A stretch of DNA of 64,000 bases from Eublepharis macularius (GCF_028583425.1 NC_072794.1:26223232-26287231), one strand, 5' to 3'; counted from the first letter of the stretch, positions 54,601 through 60,909 are shown. The notes: generated by a model from the letters alone, not told the origin. Translations and numbers: made by a program.

Positions 54601-57600
54601 CTTATCCATTCCATTACCCACATGCTTAAGTTGACAATAAACAGGCTGAAGTTTTAACAGTTTTATTTTAAAAAAATCTTAACCAATGTAATACTTTCCA
54701 AGGCTTTGATTAGGGAATCAATCTTTCTTTCCTTAAATTATAAAATCCTGCTCAGGCATAAAATGCTAGGAGCATACAGGAGTCTCATAATACAATGTTA
54801 TAGTGTATAATCTCAAGAGTAGCAAACCCCCCCCCCCCCAAAGTTATAGTACTTTCAACATACATGCACAACCCTGACCCTGTTTAACCTTCCTATAAGC
54901 CTCAGAGGCTGATTTATTACTCCAATTTTACAGACATACAACTGAGACCAAAAGCAGCATGCCTGGTGATGGCAGATTCCTAAGTTATGATTTCTAAATC
55001 CTACTCCTACAAACGTGGTTACAGGACCGCAGCTGAAGTTTAAGTAAGTGTATTAAATGCTACCCCTGTTTCTCATTCCTCTCCCTAGTTGCCTTCTTCA
55101 CTGTAGATTTCAGACGGAAAATTCCTTTAGGGCAGGGATCCCTCTTATTTTGTTTGCTTTTTGCTTATTTTGTTTGTTCACAAAACGAAATGATCACAGG
55201 TAGTTTGACCTGAAAAGACATCTTCCTGAGACTTTAGCCAGCTTCTGCTAACTAGAGTAAACTGTATTAGGGGCACAGGATTTGCAGTCTGAACCTACGC
55301 TTGATTATCCAGCAGTAAGTTCCCTTTGTTCAATGGGGATTACACCCCGACACACAAGGCTTACGAGATGGCATTTCCTTGTACCATATAACATGGGGGG
55401 AAATGGTCTATATAGGCCTCTATACGTGACCCCTCTGAATGCACAGAAAGTGGGCACGAGCATGCTGCACACCAACCACTGCCACATCCATGTGATTGCT
55501 GGCTTGTGAGAACGACACTGCCACGCAGAGGAAGTGTCAGCAGGTAGGCTCCCTCCCAGTGCTTGAGAATGCTCCTTTCTTAATGTTTCTGATCACAAGG
55601 AGGGAGTGTACATGTGGAGCCGTCTTCTGTGTGCATGTGCCATGCTCTTGAGTCCAGGATCATACAGAAGCGAACCCGGCCTGTTAATGGCCACTCCTGC
55701 TCTCCATGCGTTGACCAAATAAGCAAATGGCTTGAGATTATGTCAGACGTGGATATGCAGAACTGTTCACAGATTCCTTACCTACTAATATCGGAGGACT
55801 GGATAGCACATTACCAAATCCTACATGGAAGGCTTTGTGAGCATGTTATACACGTAGTTCATAATGCGTCGTGATTCTACACACATTTCAATTGCTGTAT
55901 GCATACGTCCCCCCATGGGTCAGTAATGACTCGGTGCTTGCACAGGGGACTACCATTACCTTTTTATGCAGCAGTTGACCATGCAATGCAAAACACGCCA
56001 CATGTTGATTTAACACGTTTTGACCTAGAAACACATTAATTTATTCAAAGAAGTGTCCTCCTTGTAGGAATATTGTAAGATGACGCAGAACAAGATGCCA
56101 CATCATAGGATGACATGAGAATAAATCTTTCCAATGTCACAGTTGTTCTCACAATAACCTCTAGAAATATACCGAGGAAGGGGGAAAAATTAACATGGAA
56201 AATTGGAATTCAGACCATGGGCAAGAGAGAATCTGAGCCCACGCTTCCCAGATCCAACCCCGTGGTCAATTTCTATGAGATGGAATGCTAGGGTCCTATG
56301 GCTGTGGTTAATACTTTTTTGTTTTTTGTTTTTTTTGCTAATTGTTTGACTTCTGTCATTTTTAGAATTATGGTCTCTTGTGCTACTTTTATTGTTATTA
56401 TCTGTCTTGGATCTCAGTTATCTGGGAGACTCACTTTCAATTAATCAATCGGCAGTGATTATCTAAAAACAGATGCAATCTTTTTCCTTTAAAAAAAAAA
56501 ACCACTATCCTCTCTGTAGAGTGTCCCGCCAGTAAAATTCCTTAATTTTCAGCTAGGACTGTAGACTCCAGCACTTACACTAATCTCTCTCTGGCAGACA
56601 ATGAAGAAAAAAAACCAGAACTAACTTGAATGGATAAAAAGAGTCTCACAGTATTTATTTCACAGCCAGCTGAAAAACTGATATACTGAAATAAACAAGA
56701 GCTGGCCCACTGAACCGATAAGAAATCCCCAATATGCGTGCTGTCTCTCCTTTGAACTCCTCAGGTGGCTGTGACATTTTCTCAGACTCAATAAAGAATA
56801 TTAAAAACAACATTTTAAGCACAGTACTAAGTACCAAGGATCAAACAAGATGCAAAGTGGGGGATCTGATGTGATTTGCACCCGAGGAGACCTAAATCAG
56901 ATTAGTGTTGAAATACTTCTGCGATGAGGAGTATCTAACCCTTTCCCCACCATTGTTTCCCAATTTAATTCCTCTCCACAGCTTATTTTTTTACAAAGCG
57001 AGGAAAACATACCGTAAAGGGAATGTTTCAGTATTTTTTTTTTTAAGGGAGTAACATTCAAGAAAGTTACTTGAAAACAACCATCTCTGCCCAGAATCAA
57101 AGTATGTTGCTGATGGTGTTTAAAAAAAAAATTAAAAACTTAAAAACCATTTTCCGAAGAAAGAGTAGAAAGGTAGAAAGAGTACTACAAACTAACCTAA
57201 AAGTCTATTTATTCACACACGCATGCATAGCCCCCCAACACACACATAAATGGTACATTCCATTTTGCATTTCCCCCAAATGGTGCATTCCATTTTGCAT
57301 TTCCGCTCTTAAGTTACCTGAATGCCTCCAGTGGTGGACAGGCCGGAGGCCACGCATCTTCACTTCTTTCTATATTGGCAATTATGCTCTCCCTCAGACT
57401 TTGAATGCCATCCCCGTGATCTGAGCAAAGAAAAAGCATTGGCAAATCACAATTCATTCCCATTCACTGGGCACCACCCAGCAAACCCCCTGCCACCAGA
57501 CAGTGACCACACACCCGCAGAGTTGGAGATTCCACCATGTTTGTTGAATAGGGACCAATGTCAGGCAGGATGCTCATCTGACCAAAGCCTTTTGAAGGTG

Positions 57601-60509
57601 CCACCTTGCAAACAGGTACAATCAGCAACTATCTGTTCATGCACATTCTCTGGAATGGCTTGCGTATTATGGAGCAGCAGGCCTGAGATTATTAGGAAAG
57701 CCCTCATGCTTCTATTGTTTTGCAGAATGTGCAAAGCAGAAATGTTCAGGAGAGCATTCTTATAAAGCAGTAAGGACTATGGTATAAGGAAGTATTGTAG
57801 AATACGGCTATGCTTATTGTACATATCAGCCCTTTTCACTGCAACACAATGTCTTCTACCTTTGCATTATGGAATGTCAAGCCTTAAACAGCCGAATTGC
57901 CTTCGACAGCTTTTTGCTTGTATAATTTTCAGCTCTGTAATCTTAGCCCCACTACCCTGTTTTATTTATTAGAGAGTTTTGCTTTTTGATTGAATGTTCT
58001 TCTTATTTTGTAATCTGCTTCAAGTCTCAATGAGAGGGGCAGGCTATAAATGAAGTTAGTAGTAGCAGTAATAATAATAATAGCAGTAATAGTAATATAA
58101 CCTGGGGATCCCCTTTTAAATCTTACTTTGTCTTCTGGAATCTCTCCCCCTCCCCAAGTCTGCATCAATTCTCTTTAGCAGGCAAGTATCTGGAAATTCT
58201 CACATGCAGCATGCAGTTGCACTTGAGAATGTATGTATCACGTATGTATGAATGAATGGATGTATCAGGTGATGAGGGAGCCAGTTTGGTGTAAAGAGCG
58301 GCAGGACTCTAATCTGGAGAACTGGGTTTGATTCCCCACTCCTCCACTTGATGCCAGTTGGGTAACCTTGGGTTGGTCACAGATTCTCGGAGCTCTCTCA
58401 GCCCCACCCACCTCACAGGGAGATTGTTGTGGGGATAATAATAGCATACTTTGTAAACCACTCTGAGTGGGTGTTAAGTTGTCCTGAAGGGAAGTATATA
58501 AATCGAATGTTGTTGTTATTATTATTATATTGCAGATTATTTAGCCTCCTCACTGTTTTTACCGGTAACAGGATCACCAGCCAGCTTCAGACACTGATCC
58601 AAAGGGTGGAAACATAAGAGATTTTTTTTCTCTAACTGCTACTTGAGGGGCTCAGAAAACCAGAAGGGACCCTCCTCTAGCCATTTAATTTTATTTATTT
58701 CATTTATATCCCACCTTTCTCCCCAATGAGGGAGAACCCAAAGCAGCTTACATCATTCTCCCCTCAGCTTCACAACAACGCTGTGAGGTAGGTTAGGCTG
58801 ACAAAGCATTACTGGCTCAGCTTCCATGGCGGAGCAAGGATTCGAACTTGGTTCTCTCACCGCTTCCAGCAACAGACTCCCAGCACTTGTGACCTACTTC
58901 ATATGCCTGGCAGCCTCCTCCCTGGGGAGGCCCAAAAAAGCCCGTAGTGCATGGATACAAGACAAATATTGTGCCAGACTTCAAAAAAAAAAACCCACCC
59001 CACTCTAGATCCAGTCAGGGAGCCAACTCCCAACTGCTACGTGTCCAACTCTAGGCAGGTATTATCTCTTCTCTGAAGTGCAACCTGAGTTTTCCCTTCC
59101 TGGTTGGGGATCTCCCCTGCGGAGAGCATGAGTCATTCTGGAGATTCGGCTGGAACAGAACGTCTCAAATGTTGCCGTAATGAGTCTCGTTAAGTCAGGG
59201 AAGCCTGCTGGTTTCGTCCTCTTTCCTATTCAGTGAGCAGTTGTTGGTGGCTGCTAGGTTTCCTTAGGACACCATACAGAGGCATTTCAGATTTATGGGC
59301 CCAATGCAAGGGCAAGAGAGCATAAACGCATGAAGCTGCATTATACTGAGTCAAACCATTGGTTTAACAAACTCAATGTTGTCTGCTCTGACTGGCAGTG
59401 CCTCTTCAGGGTCTAGGGCAGAGGTCTTCTACTACCTGCTCCTTTTATCTGCAGATGCTGGGCATTGAACCTGGGACCTTCTGCGTATAAAGCAGACTTC
59501 CCATTTTCCTCCATACCACCAAACACCAGGGAATAACAATTGTTTTTACACCGCATGATCAGGGTGCTGGGAATTCTCTGCTGGAGATCCTTAGGCCCAT
59601 TCACAGAACTAGTTTCCTATTAAATCCTTTTATGGTATGGATACGGCCAAAGTGGCCAAAAATTGGCCTTACTAATCAACACAACATATCCAGAAATTAA
59701 GCCCTAGCATCCACTAGCCAATGCTCACATTTTTTCCCCTACAATGCTGGAAGATGCATTAAATGGATTTTTTGCAAGGAGATATAGATCTGACGCTCGT
59801 GTATACATCAGAACATTTTTCTATGCTCAAGACATCGTATTATCTTCTTAACAAGTGCATTGGGGTCAATAATATAATTCTATGCTTTTCAATATTGAGA
59901 GCCTGTGTGATGTGGTGGTTAGAGGGTCAGACTAGTTTCTGGGAGAACCAGGTTCAAATCCCCATTCTGCTTGCTGGGTGACCTTGGGCCAATCGCACTC
60001 TCTCAGCCTTAACTACCTCACAAGTCTGTTGTTGAGGATAAGATGGAGGAGGGGTGAACAGTACTGAAAACTGCTTTGGGTCCCTATTGGCAAGACTAGG
60101 GGAGTATAAATAAACGAGTAAAAGAAGGGGAGGGGGGATTTAACCACAAGTGTGAATCTCTTTGGGCCACCCTGGGGACCCAATTTGGGTGGAAAGGCAG
60201 CAGAGAAATGTTTTAAACAAATATATACAAAATTAAGAATGCCACTATGCTGCTAATTTGGAGAGAATGGGTGGGCTGACCTTTCATGTCGGAGTCAAAC
60301 TAAGAAACATCACAAAAGAGAAAATAAGTGGGGGAAATCAGAGAGGTATCCCAAATGGCAACTTCAGTCATCTTACCACTCCCCAAGGGCCACGTTTAGA
60401 TTTAGAAACTTTACTAGGTCAACTGTTTGCTTAGATAGAAATGAGCTTAAGGATACATACGCAATAGCCTTATGCCATCATCAGGTTTCCTGGAGAACGG
60501 CTTGAAAAA
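13420..60509 (-). CDS. QSOX1: QSOX1, sulfhydryl oxidase 1 (spliced, exons 3-12; 5' exons outside window)
   Basis: Flavin-linked thiol oxidase of the secretory pathway: it makes disulfides in client proteins and passes the electrons to O2, giving H2O2. Coding exons read on the minus strand: 60461-60509, 57318-57420, 49478-49568, 41074-41219, 35826-35963, 32288-32417, 27106-27222, 25768-25912, 23454-23630, 13420-14270. All have AG acceptors and GT donors, phases match at every junction, and the total is 1947 nt (648 codons plus stop) with no internal stop. From family knowledge: tail of Trx1, Trx2, helix-rich region, ERV/ALR domain with GCREC and LCWSC, linker, membrane anchor. The stretch after the last CxxC (KSHFSRSNI) and the tail (LLGMYTFF) look like QSOX1 rather than QSOX2. 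Exons 1-2 (signal peptide, CGHC) were not found up to 64000. In mammals LHX4 lies downstream and CEP350 upstream; neither is visible here. Confidence 0.93.
15055..15290. mobile_element. Foldback MITE family B, copy 1
   Basis: The ends are inverted copies of each other: aactacaagtga at the left and tcacttgtagtt at the right. Inside, gcttccctcaagttttgatg and its complement also pair, giving arms of about 90 bp. The same element occurs at 27411 and 48364. No coding capacity; a non-autonomous DNA transposon is the likely nature. Confidence 0.8.
15395..15558 (+). repeat. tRNA-derived SINE (type 1), 5' truncated
   Basis: Contains ttggcatgtagaaggtccca, box B ggttcaatcc, ccggcatctcc and the body gtcagagcagacaatactga. 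The first tRNA-like bases are degraded. Confidence 0.75.
15853..18486 (+). mobile_element. CR1 LINE, 5' truncated, with intact reverse transcriptase frame
   Basis: The open frame (to the stop ending at 18268) starts inside the endonuclease domain ([10 protein letters not shown], then the GNSDHN block) and carries the full reverse transcriptase: [38 protein letters not shown], and the catalytic FADD at about 17455-17466. It ends with the CR1 C-terminal block ([11 protein letters not shown]). About 825 codons are open, including a short non-element lead-in from 15791. The 3' end has gatgggccactggcctgatc and the octamer-type ttatgttcttatgttct terminus. Most of the endonuclease is lost, so it cannot move by itself. 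The lack of stops suggests a recent insertion. A 25-bp direct repeat marks its 5' edge. Confidence 0.95.
15855..15904 (+). repeat. 25-bp tandem repeat at the CR1 5' edge
   Basis: Two adjacent copies, 15855-15879 and 15880-15904, of gggtgattttaactaccc plus seven more bases; only the last bases differ. The unit is CR1 sequence (the GDFNY motif), so it was copied during or after insertion. Confidence 0.9.
21895..23135 (+). mobile_element. CR1 LINE, older 5'-truncated copy interrupted by a MITE
   Basis: It starts just before the FADD box ([14 protein letters not shown]), continues through [19 protein letters not shown], and ends with the same gatgggccattggcctgatc 3' terminus as the younger copy. 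It has frameshifts and stops. A 150-bp MITE (22360-22509) splits it. Confidence 0.93.
22360..22509. mobile_element. Palindromic MITE family A, copy 1 (nested in CR1)
   Basis: 150 bp, nearly a perfect hairpin: left end ctgattctgcacacgttgg, right end the inverse. It is flanked by TGTA on both sides (22356-22359 and 22510-22513). Removing it restores the CR1 sequence, so insertion and target duplication are well supported. Confidence 0.9.
23454..23630 (-). CDS. QSOX1: QSOX1 exon 11: catalytic ERV/ALR core
   Basis: 177-nt exon with [18 protein letters not shown], then [16 protein letters not shown]. The C-R-E-C pair (Cys codons at 23575-23577 and 23566-23568) is the FAD-proximal redox disulfide of the family (human C449-C452). 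The WLWxxHNxVNxRL helix contacts FAD. Acceptor ctccag, donor gtaaga. The last G joins GC of exon 12 to make Gly. This is the most strongly conserved part of the window. Confidence 0.97.
24562..24752 (+). repeat. tRNA-derived SINE (type 1), full length
   Basis: Head ggggctgtggctcagcggat (box A), box B-like aggtccaacccc, catctccgttttttaaaaaag, and the 3' part ccgtataaggcagctttgtg. A clear family member. Confidence 0.88.
24782..25445. mobile_element. Non-autonomous DNA transposon, hAT-like termini
   Basis: Left end CAGGGCTGTCGTCACACGG and right end, read inverted, CTGGGCCGTTGTCACACGG: about 21-bp terminal inverted repeats with three mismatches. Next to each end are gcgctaaaatggcgcta-type inverted motifs. 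There is no transposase frame. The CAGG ends suggest hAT, but I could not see an 8-bp target duplication. Confidence 0.65.
25768..25912 (-). CDS. QSOX1: QSOX1 exon 10: start of ERV/ALR domain
   Basis: 145-nt exon carrying [19 protein letters not shown], followed by LFHLLTVQ. This matches the mammalian GCQGS...PCSLW segment, whose two Cys form a structural disulfide (C393-C405 in human), and the helix that helps hold FAD. Acceptor tttcag, donor gtaagt (full consensus). Entry is in phase 0; the last C joins CA of exon 11 to make Pro. Confidence 0.96.
25913..27105 (-). other. QSOX1 intron 9
   Basis: 1.2 kb. AT-rich in 26350-26860; no mobile element or gene recognised. Confidence 0.85.
27106..27222 (-). 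CDS. QSOX1: QSOX1 exon 9: helix-rich region
   Basis: 117-nt exon, exactly 39 codons, starting [19 protein letters not shown] and ending ALRNKKE. YFPGR is the conserved hinge; the rest diverges from mammals in the usual way. The acceptor (gacgctag) sits after a T-rich tract with a gctaac branch-point-like string. The donor is weak (gtaccc), and the coding strand has an AATAAA hexamer just before it (Asn-Lys). NVS (in TNVSQ) is an extra N-glycosylation sequon. A SINE sits only about 45 nt upstream of the acceptor. Confidence 0.92.
27268..27680 (+). repeat. tRNA-derived SINE (type 2), split by foldback element B
   Basis: Head gggccagtgtggttggagca, box B attcaaatccc, body up to gagagttattgttggaaggc; it then resumes after the insertion with gatagaagaggagagatcaa. 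It begins only about 45 nt upstream of the QSOX1 exon 9 acceptor. Confidence 0.8.
27411..27617. mobile_element. Foldback MITE family B, copy 2 (nested in SINE)
   Basis: Left end gagccaagctacaagtgacg, right end the exact inverse cgtcacttgtagcttggctc. The arms include tgatgggaaatgtaggc and its complement. Its middle differs from the other two copies. Non-coding. Confidence 0.9.
27885..28078 (+). repeat. tRNA-derived SINE (type 2)
   Basis: gtcagagtgctgggctagaa, box B gttcaaatct, and the diagnostic gtgaccttgggccagtcaca body with a degraded 3' part. Confidence 0.75.
29709..29880 (+). repeat. Purine-rich low-complexity tract
   Basis: About 170 bp, mostly A and G on the plus strand (runs such as agagggagagggaggga). 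Such tracts can form triplex or G-rich structures; no function is evident. Confidence 0.75.
30045..30265 (+). repeat. tRNA-derived SINE (type 2), near full length
   Basis: gtctcagactaagatacggg, box B gttcaatccc, tgggtgaccaggtgtcagtc, aagctgctttgggtcccca, then a cataaacaaaaaataaatg tail. Confidence 0.82.
30345..30418 (-). repeat. Type-1 tRNA SINE, 3' fragment
   Basis: Reverse orientation: gtctactccaactggtagc corresponds to the gctgccagtcagagcagac body of the complete copies. Confidence 0.5.
31117..31134 (+). repeat. (GT)n microsatellite
   Basis: About nine GT units. Confidence 0.9.
31535..32092. mobile_element. Large imperfect palindrome (foldback family D)
   Basis: The two halves are inverted copies. 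The inner arms are 31742-31790 and 31886-31936 (gaaattagcatctgtagtga and its complement). The outer parts pair too: agcctttatctaccagtcag with ctgattggaagataaaggct, and ggcaccttagagac with a complement near 32070. The ends carry the dispersed agtccagtggcacctta repeat. Spacer between inner arms is about 95 bp. Confidence 0.8.
32288..32417 (-). CDS. QSOX1: QSOX1 exon 8: helix-rich region
   Basis: 130-nt exon: one G followed by 43 codons. It reads [19 protein letters not shown], then [18 protein letters not shown] and the ALKxFVAVL block are strongly conserved in QSOX proteins; in mammalian QSOX structures they belong to the helical domain packed against the ERV domain. The acceptor follows a ccgtttctgtcacag tract; the donor is gtgaat. 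Exit is in phase 0 directly onto YFPGR of exon 9. Confidence 0.95.
32768..32885 (+). repeat. Family D repeat fragment
   Basis: agtccagtagcacctttaag, then cataagctttcgagaacca and ctcttcatcagatgcat: the single-arm form of the dispersed repeat that makes palindromes at 31535, 36441 and 45066. Confidence 0.75.
33211..33298. mobile_element. Palindromic MITE family C, copy 1 (PIF/Harbinger-like)
   Basis: 88 bp: left end cagtgcaatcctaagcagag, right end ataggattacactg. gttactccagtctaagc pairs with gcttagactggagtaac. Flanked by TAA at 33208-33210 and 33299-33301. A 3-bp TAA duplication is typical of PIF/Harbinger elements. Confidence 0.85.
34088..34235. mobile_element. Palindromic MITE family A, copy 2
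   Basis: 148 bp: left tgattccgcacatgttggat, right atccaacgtgtgcggaatca. Flanks are TTAT (left) and TTAA (right), a 4-bp target site with one mismatch. Confidence 0.88.
35340..35505 (-). repeat. tRNA-derived SINE (type 1), reverse
   Basis: Minus strand: ggggactgtggctcagtggt head, box B ggttcagcccc, then the body with tggagagctggtgccaat. Confidence 0.82.
35826..35963 (-). CDS. QSOX1: QSOX1 exon 7: Trx2 to helix-rich region
   Basis: 138-nt exon reading [18 protein letters not shown], then a loop rich in Thr/Pro/Lys, then [10 protein letters not shown]. It aligns with the mammalian SRSFYTAYLQRLSGL and TVWKLADR blocks around a variable loop. The acceptor ccacag leaves one G to complete the Val from exon 6; the donor is gtgaga and exit is in phase 2. 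The middle is the least conserved part, as in the family. Confidence 0.92.
36441..36650. mobile_element. Foldback family D, second palindrome
   Basis: Left arm: gtgcgagctttggagagtca then gagctctcttcttcag. Right arm, inverted: gtgcgagcttttgagagtca and gagctcctttctccag. The start gggcagctgtgttggtctgg is the family's usual end. Confidence 0.72.
37215..37240 (+). repeat. (CA)n microsatellite
   Basis: Short run of about nine to ten CA units (cacacacacacacacacacc). Confidence 0.85.
37792..38020 (+). repeat. tRNA-derived SINE (type 2)
   Basis: gctagagtgttagcctagga, box B gtttgaatctc, catggaagcttgctgggtga, then agaatgatgtcattcactcc and ggtccccattggggaggaa. Confidence 0.8.
39229..39345 (-). repeat. 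Type-1 tRNA SINE, 3' fragment
   Basis: aaaactgccttatgctgaaa on the plus strand is the complement of the aaggcagc 3' end seen in full copies; the remainder is degraded. Confidence 0.5.
41074..41219 (-). CDS. QSOX1: QSOX1 exon 6: core of Trx2 domain
   Basis: 146-nt exon reading [18 protein letters not shown], then [19 protein letters not shown]. The VRRVLN and FPSxxLxFxNGS blocks match mammalian QSOX1. The acceptor is ttag. The donor must be the second GT of the gtgtgagt string, because only that keeps the phase with exon 7. The NGS sequon corresponds to a known glycosylation site of human QSOX1, and NVT (codons 28-30 of the exon) is an extra sequon. Where mammals have the Cys of FPSC (human C237), this gene has Ala (41115-41117), but a new Cys appears nine codons later (41088-41090). 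Confidence 0.93.
41909..42057. mobile_element. Palindromic MITE family A, copy 3
   Basis: 149 bp: left ctgattccgcacacgttgga, right tccaacgtgtgcggaatcag. Flanked by TGTG at 41905-41908 and 42058-42061. It is the cleanest copy and best shows the 4-bp target duplication. Confidence 0.92.
42836..42893 (+). repeat. Short C-rich tandem repeat
   Basis: About three units of ttcccccctcccccagaa, separated by a duplicated tttttgttctag piece that also occurs at 42796. Confidence 0.75.
42940..43740 (+). mobile_element. L2 LINE, 3' end
   Basis: Encodes [19 protein letters not shown], one stop, then [52 protein letters not shown] and APTWWNSL: the conserved C-terminal block of L2. It ends in a 3' tail with ggagggcaggttaaaaataa and a (TAAA)n tail. 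The C-terminal ~170 codons are still open. Confidence 0.92.
45066..45196. mobile_element. Foldback family D, third palindrome
   Basis: Left arm: aatagaagtccaggggcacc, ttattccaatgtgagctttc. Right arm, inverted: aacagaagtccagtggcact, tattccagcatgagtttttg. The arms are about 64 bp with almost no spacer. Confidence 0.78.
45530..47490 (-). mobile_element. L2 LINE reverse transcriptase relic
   Basis: The minus strand has [16 protein letters not shown] (45540-45595), the decayed L2 LDLSAAFDTIDHxIL box, and farther up [10 protein letters not shown], then [16 protein letters not shown] (46270-46400), the decayed LLKKPSLDP ... [12 protein letters not shown] box. Many stops and frameshifts. The 5' extent (toward 47490) is approximate. 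Confidence 0.75.
45594..45673 (+). repeat. Compound microsatellite (CT)n(GT)n(GA)n
   Basis: About 20 CT units, then about 7 GT units, then about 12 GA units. The CT and GA blocks are complementary and could pair around the GT loop. It sits inside the L2 relic. Confidence 0.95.
48231..48296. mobile_element. Palindromic MITE family C, copy 2 (nested in SINE)
   Basis: 66 bp: cagtgaaatcctaaacag at the left and ttaggatttcactg at the right, flanked by TAA at 48228-48230 and 48297-48299. The SINE sequence closes up across one TAA. Confidence 0.88.
48364..48600. mobile_element. Foldback MITE family B, copy 3 (nested in SINE)
   Basis: Left gggaccacaagtgacgcctg, right inverse caggcgtcacttgtggtccc. 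The middle (ctgctgtccaatggacttt) is shared with copy 1 at 15055 but not with copy 2. The SINE reads through once it is removed. Confidence 0.92.
48840..49015 (+). repeat. Possible L1 3' UTR fragment
   Basis: T-rich sequence with gtataataaattttgtgtaa followed by A9, like the L1 3' tail at 7600. No coding part is present, so the assignment is tentative. Confidence 0.35.
49478..49568 (-). CDS. QSOX1: QSOX1 exon 5: Trx2 domain, first strand
   Basis: 91-nt exon reading [12 protein letters not shown], then [16 protein letters not shown]. It matches the mammalian segment where the second thioredoxin fold starts ([16 protein letters not shown]). Acceptor is ttttgcag, donor gtgact. One entry base completes Ser from exon 4; exit is in phase 0. 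This domain has no CxxC in the QSOX family and is structural. Confidence 0.93.
50878..51050 (-). mobile_element. CR1 LINE 3' end, reverse
   Basis: gctggatcagaccagtggtc and cagcatcctgtgtcacacag on the plus strand are the complement of the CR1 3' terminus seen at 18430. Diverged. Confidence 0.85.
51310..51525 (-). repeat. 5S rRNA-derived SINE with Bov-B-like tail
   Basis: The plus-strand segment 51430-51500 (ggtctcccatccaattacta ... cttagcttctgagatctgac) is the reverse complement of the internal promoter region of vertebrate 5S rRNA. Reading on along the minus strand comes ggcaatggcaaaccacc and gtcaccataagtcaac, which resemble the Bov-B LINE 3' end also present at 63830. So the minus-strand element has a 5S head and a Bov-B-type tail. 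Confidence 0.8.
51598..51690 (+). repeat. Family D repeat fragment
   Basis: aggagtcttgtagaacctta, aacaaaattttattccagca and acttcttctgg are decayed versions of the family D arm. Confidence 0.5.
54870..54990 (-). repeat. MIR-like SINE relic
   Basis: ttcctataagcctcagaggc, ttactccaattttacagaca and caactgagacc follow the reverse MIR core order. Confidence 0.5.
55895..55965 (+). repeat. Sauria SINE 3' (Bov-B) tail fragment
   Basis: catgggtcagtaatgactcg, then gtgcttgcacaggggactac and cattacctt, matching the last 60 bp of the full Sauria SINE at 63162. Confidence 0.85.
57248..57304 (+). repeat. Two-copy tandem repeat beside exon 4
   Basis: aaatggtacattccattttg plus nine more bases, copied at 57278 with one substitution (tacatt to tgcatt). 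It begins about 14 nt inside intron 4 from the exon 4 donor. Confidence 0.9.
57318..57420 (-). CDS. QSOX1: QSOX1 exon 4: Trx1-Trx2 junction
   Basis: 103-nt exon reading [13 protein letters not shown] and then [12 protein letters not shown]. The WPPACPPLE block is a hallmark of QSOX1 at the entry to the second thioredoxin domain. Its Cys (57338-57340) corresponds to human C165, which forms a structural disulfide. Acceptor ctcag, donor gtaact. Phase is 1 in and 2 out; the trailing AG joins a T from exon 5 to make Ser. A 2-copy tandem repeat begins about 14 nt into the downstream intron. Confidence 0.92.
58272..58530 (+). repeat. tRNA-derived SINE (type 2), full length
   Basis: gggagccagtttggtgtaaa head, box B gtttgattccc, gtaaccttgggttggtcaca, agattgttgtggggataata, ending gtatataaatcgaatg with a (GTT)(ATT)n tail. 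Confidence 0.88.
58683..58862 (-). repeat. tRNA-derived SINE (type 2), reverse, 5' truncated
   Basis: Plus strand shows atttatatcccacctttctc, caaagcagcttacatcattc, gctgtgaggtaggttaggct and ggattcgaacttgg, the reverse complement of the family consensus from 3' end to box B. Confidence 0.85.
59327..59505 (-). repeat. tRNA-derived SINE (type 1), reverse
   Basis: gcatgaagctgcattatact at the 3' end, gtctgctctgactggcagtg body, and gggcattgaacctgggacct (inverse box B). Confidence 0.85.
59902..60125 (+). repeat. tRNA-derived SINE (type 2), full length
   Basis: gagcctgtgtgatgtggtgg head, box B gttcaaatccc, ggtgaccttgggccaatcgc, actgctttgggtccctatt, then gagtataaataaacgag. Confidence 0.88.
60461..60509 (-). 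CDS. QSOX1: QSOX1 exon 3: end of Trx1 domain
   Basis: 49-nt exon. It starts [12 protein letters not shown], matching the mammalian FFKAFTKNGSG segment after the first thioredoxin fold. The acceptor is a pyrimidine-rich tract ending ccag, and the donor is gtatgt. It enters in phase 0 and leaves one base (C) that completes a His codon with exon 4. It is very short, so it rests on the alignment and on the phase match with exon 4. The preceding exon would end in a segment like PTVR and lies outside the window. Confidence 0.85.
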
Positions 60510-60669
60510 CTGGAAGGAAACAGAGAAACCAGAAAGTCAGGTCTTGCTTTTTAAAGACCGTATAGCAAGGCTGCCACAGCACCCAAACATTTTGTTGAAC
60601 ACCAACTAAATTTTTTACCTAGGTGTTCTCATCATCTTCTCTATGATACCATTGCATATTGTGGTGTGA

Positions 60670-60909
60670 TGAGCCAGCATGGTTAGAATGTCAGACAAGG
60701 ACCTGGGAGACCCAGGTTCAAATCTCTACCTTGCCGTGGGAGCTTGCTAAGTGACCCTAAACTAGTCACATACACTATTTGTTTAATCCATCTCACTGGG
60801 TTGCTGCGAGGATAAAATGGAAGAGAATGATGTATGTCGGTTTGAAGAAGTTAAAGGCCACTTCGGGGAAAACGAAGTAAGTAAATGAAGTAAGTAAAGT
60901 AAGTAAGTA
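60670..60909 (+). repeat. tRNA-derived SINE (type 2) with AAGT-repeat tail
   Basis: gagccagcatggttagaatg, box B gttcaaatctc, aactagtcacatacacta, gttgctgcgaggataaaatg, then a (AAGT)n tail that ends exactly where the 144-bp inverted repeat begins. Confidence 0.85.

Larger units (their letters stand above)
49569..57317 (-). other. QSOX1 intron 4
   Basis: 7.7 kb. Holds short SINE/LINE tails near 49980 and 53285, a CR1 3' end (50878-51050), a 5S-derived SINE (51310-51525), a MIR relic, a Sauria SINE tail (55895-55965) and AT-rich stretches (for example 52170-52240). The rest shows no gene. Confidence 0.85.
57421..60460 (-). other. QSOX1 intron 3
   Basis: 3.0 kb. Contains type-2 SINEs at 58272 (plus), 58683 (minus) and 59902 (plus) and a reverse type-1 SINE at 59327. 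57425-58000 is unique with no gene seen. Confidence 0.85.
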
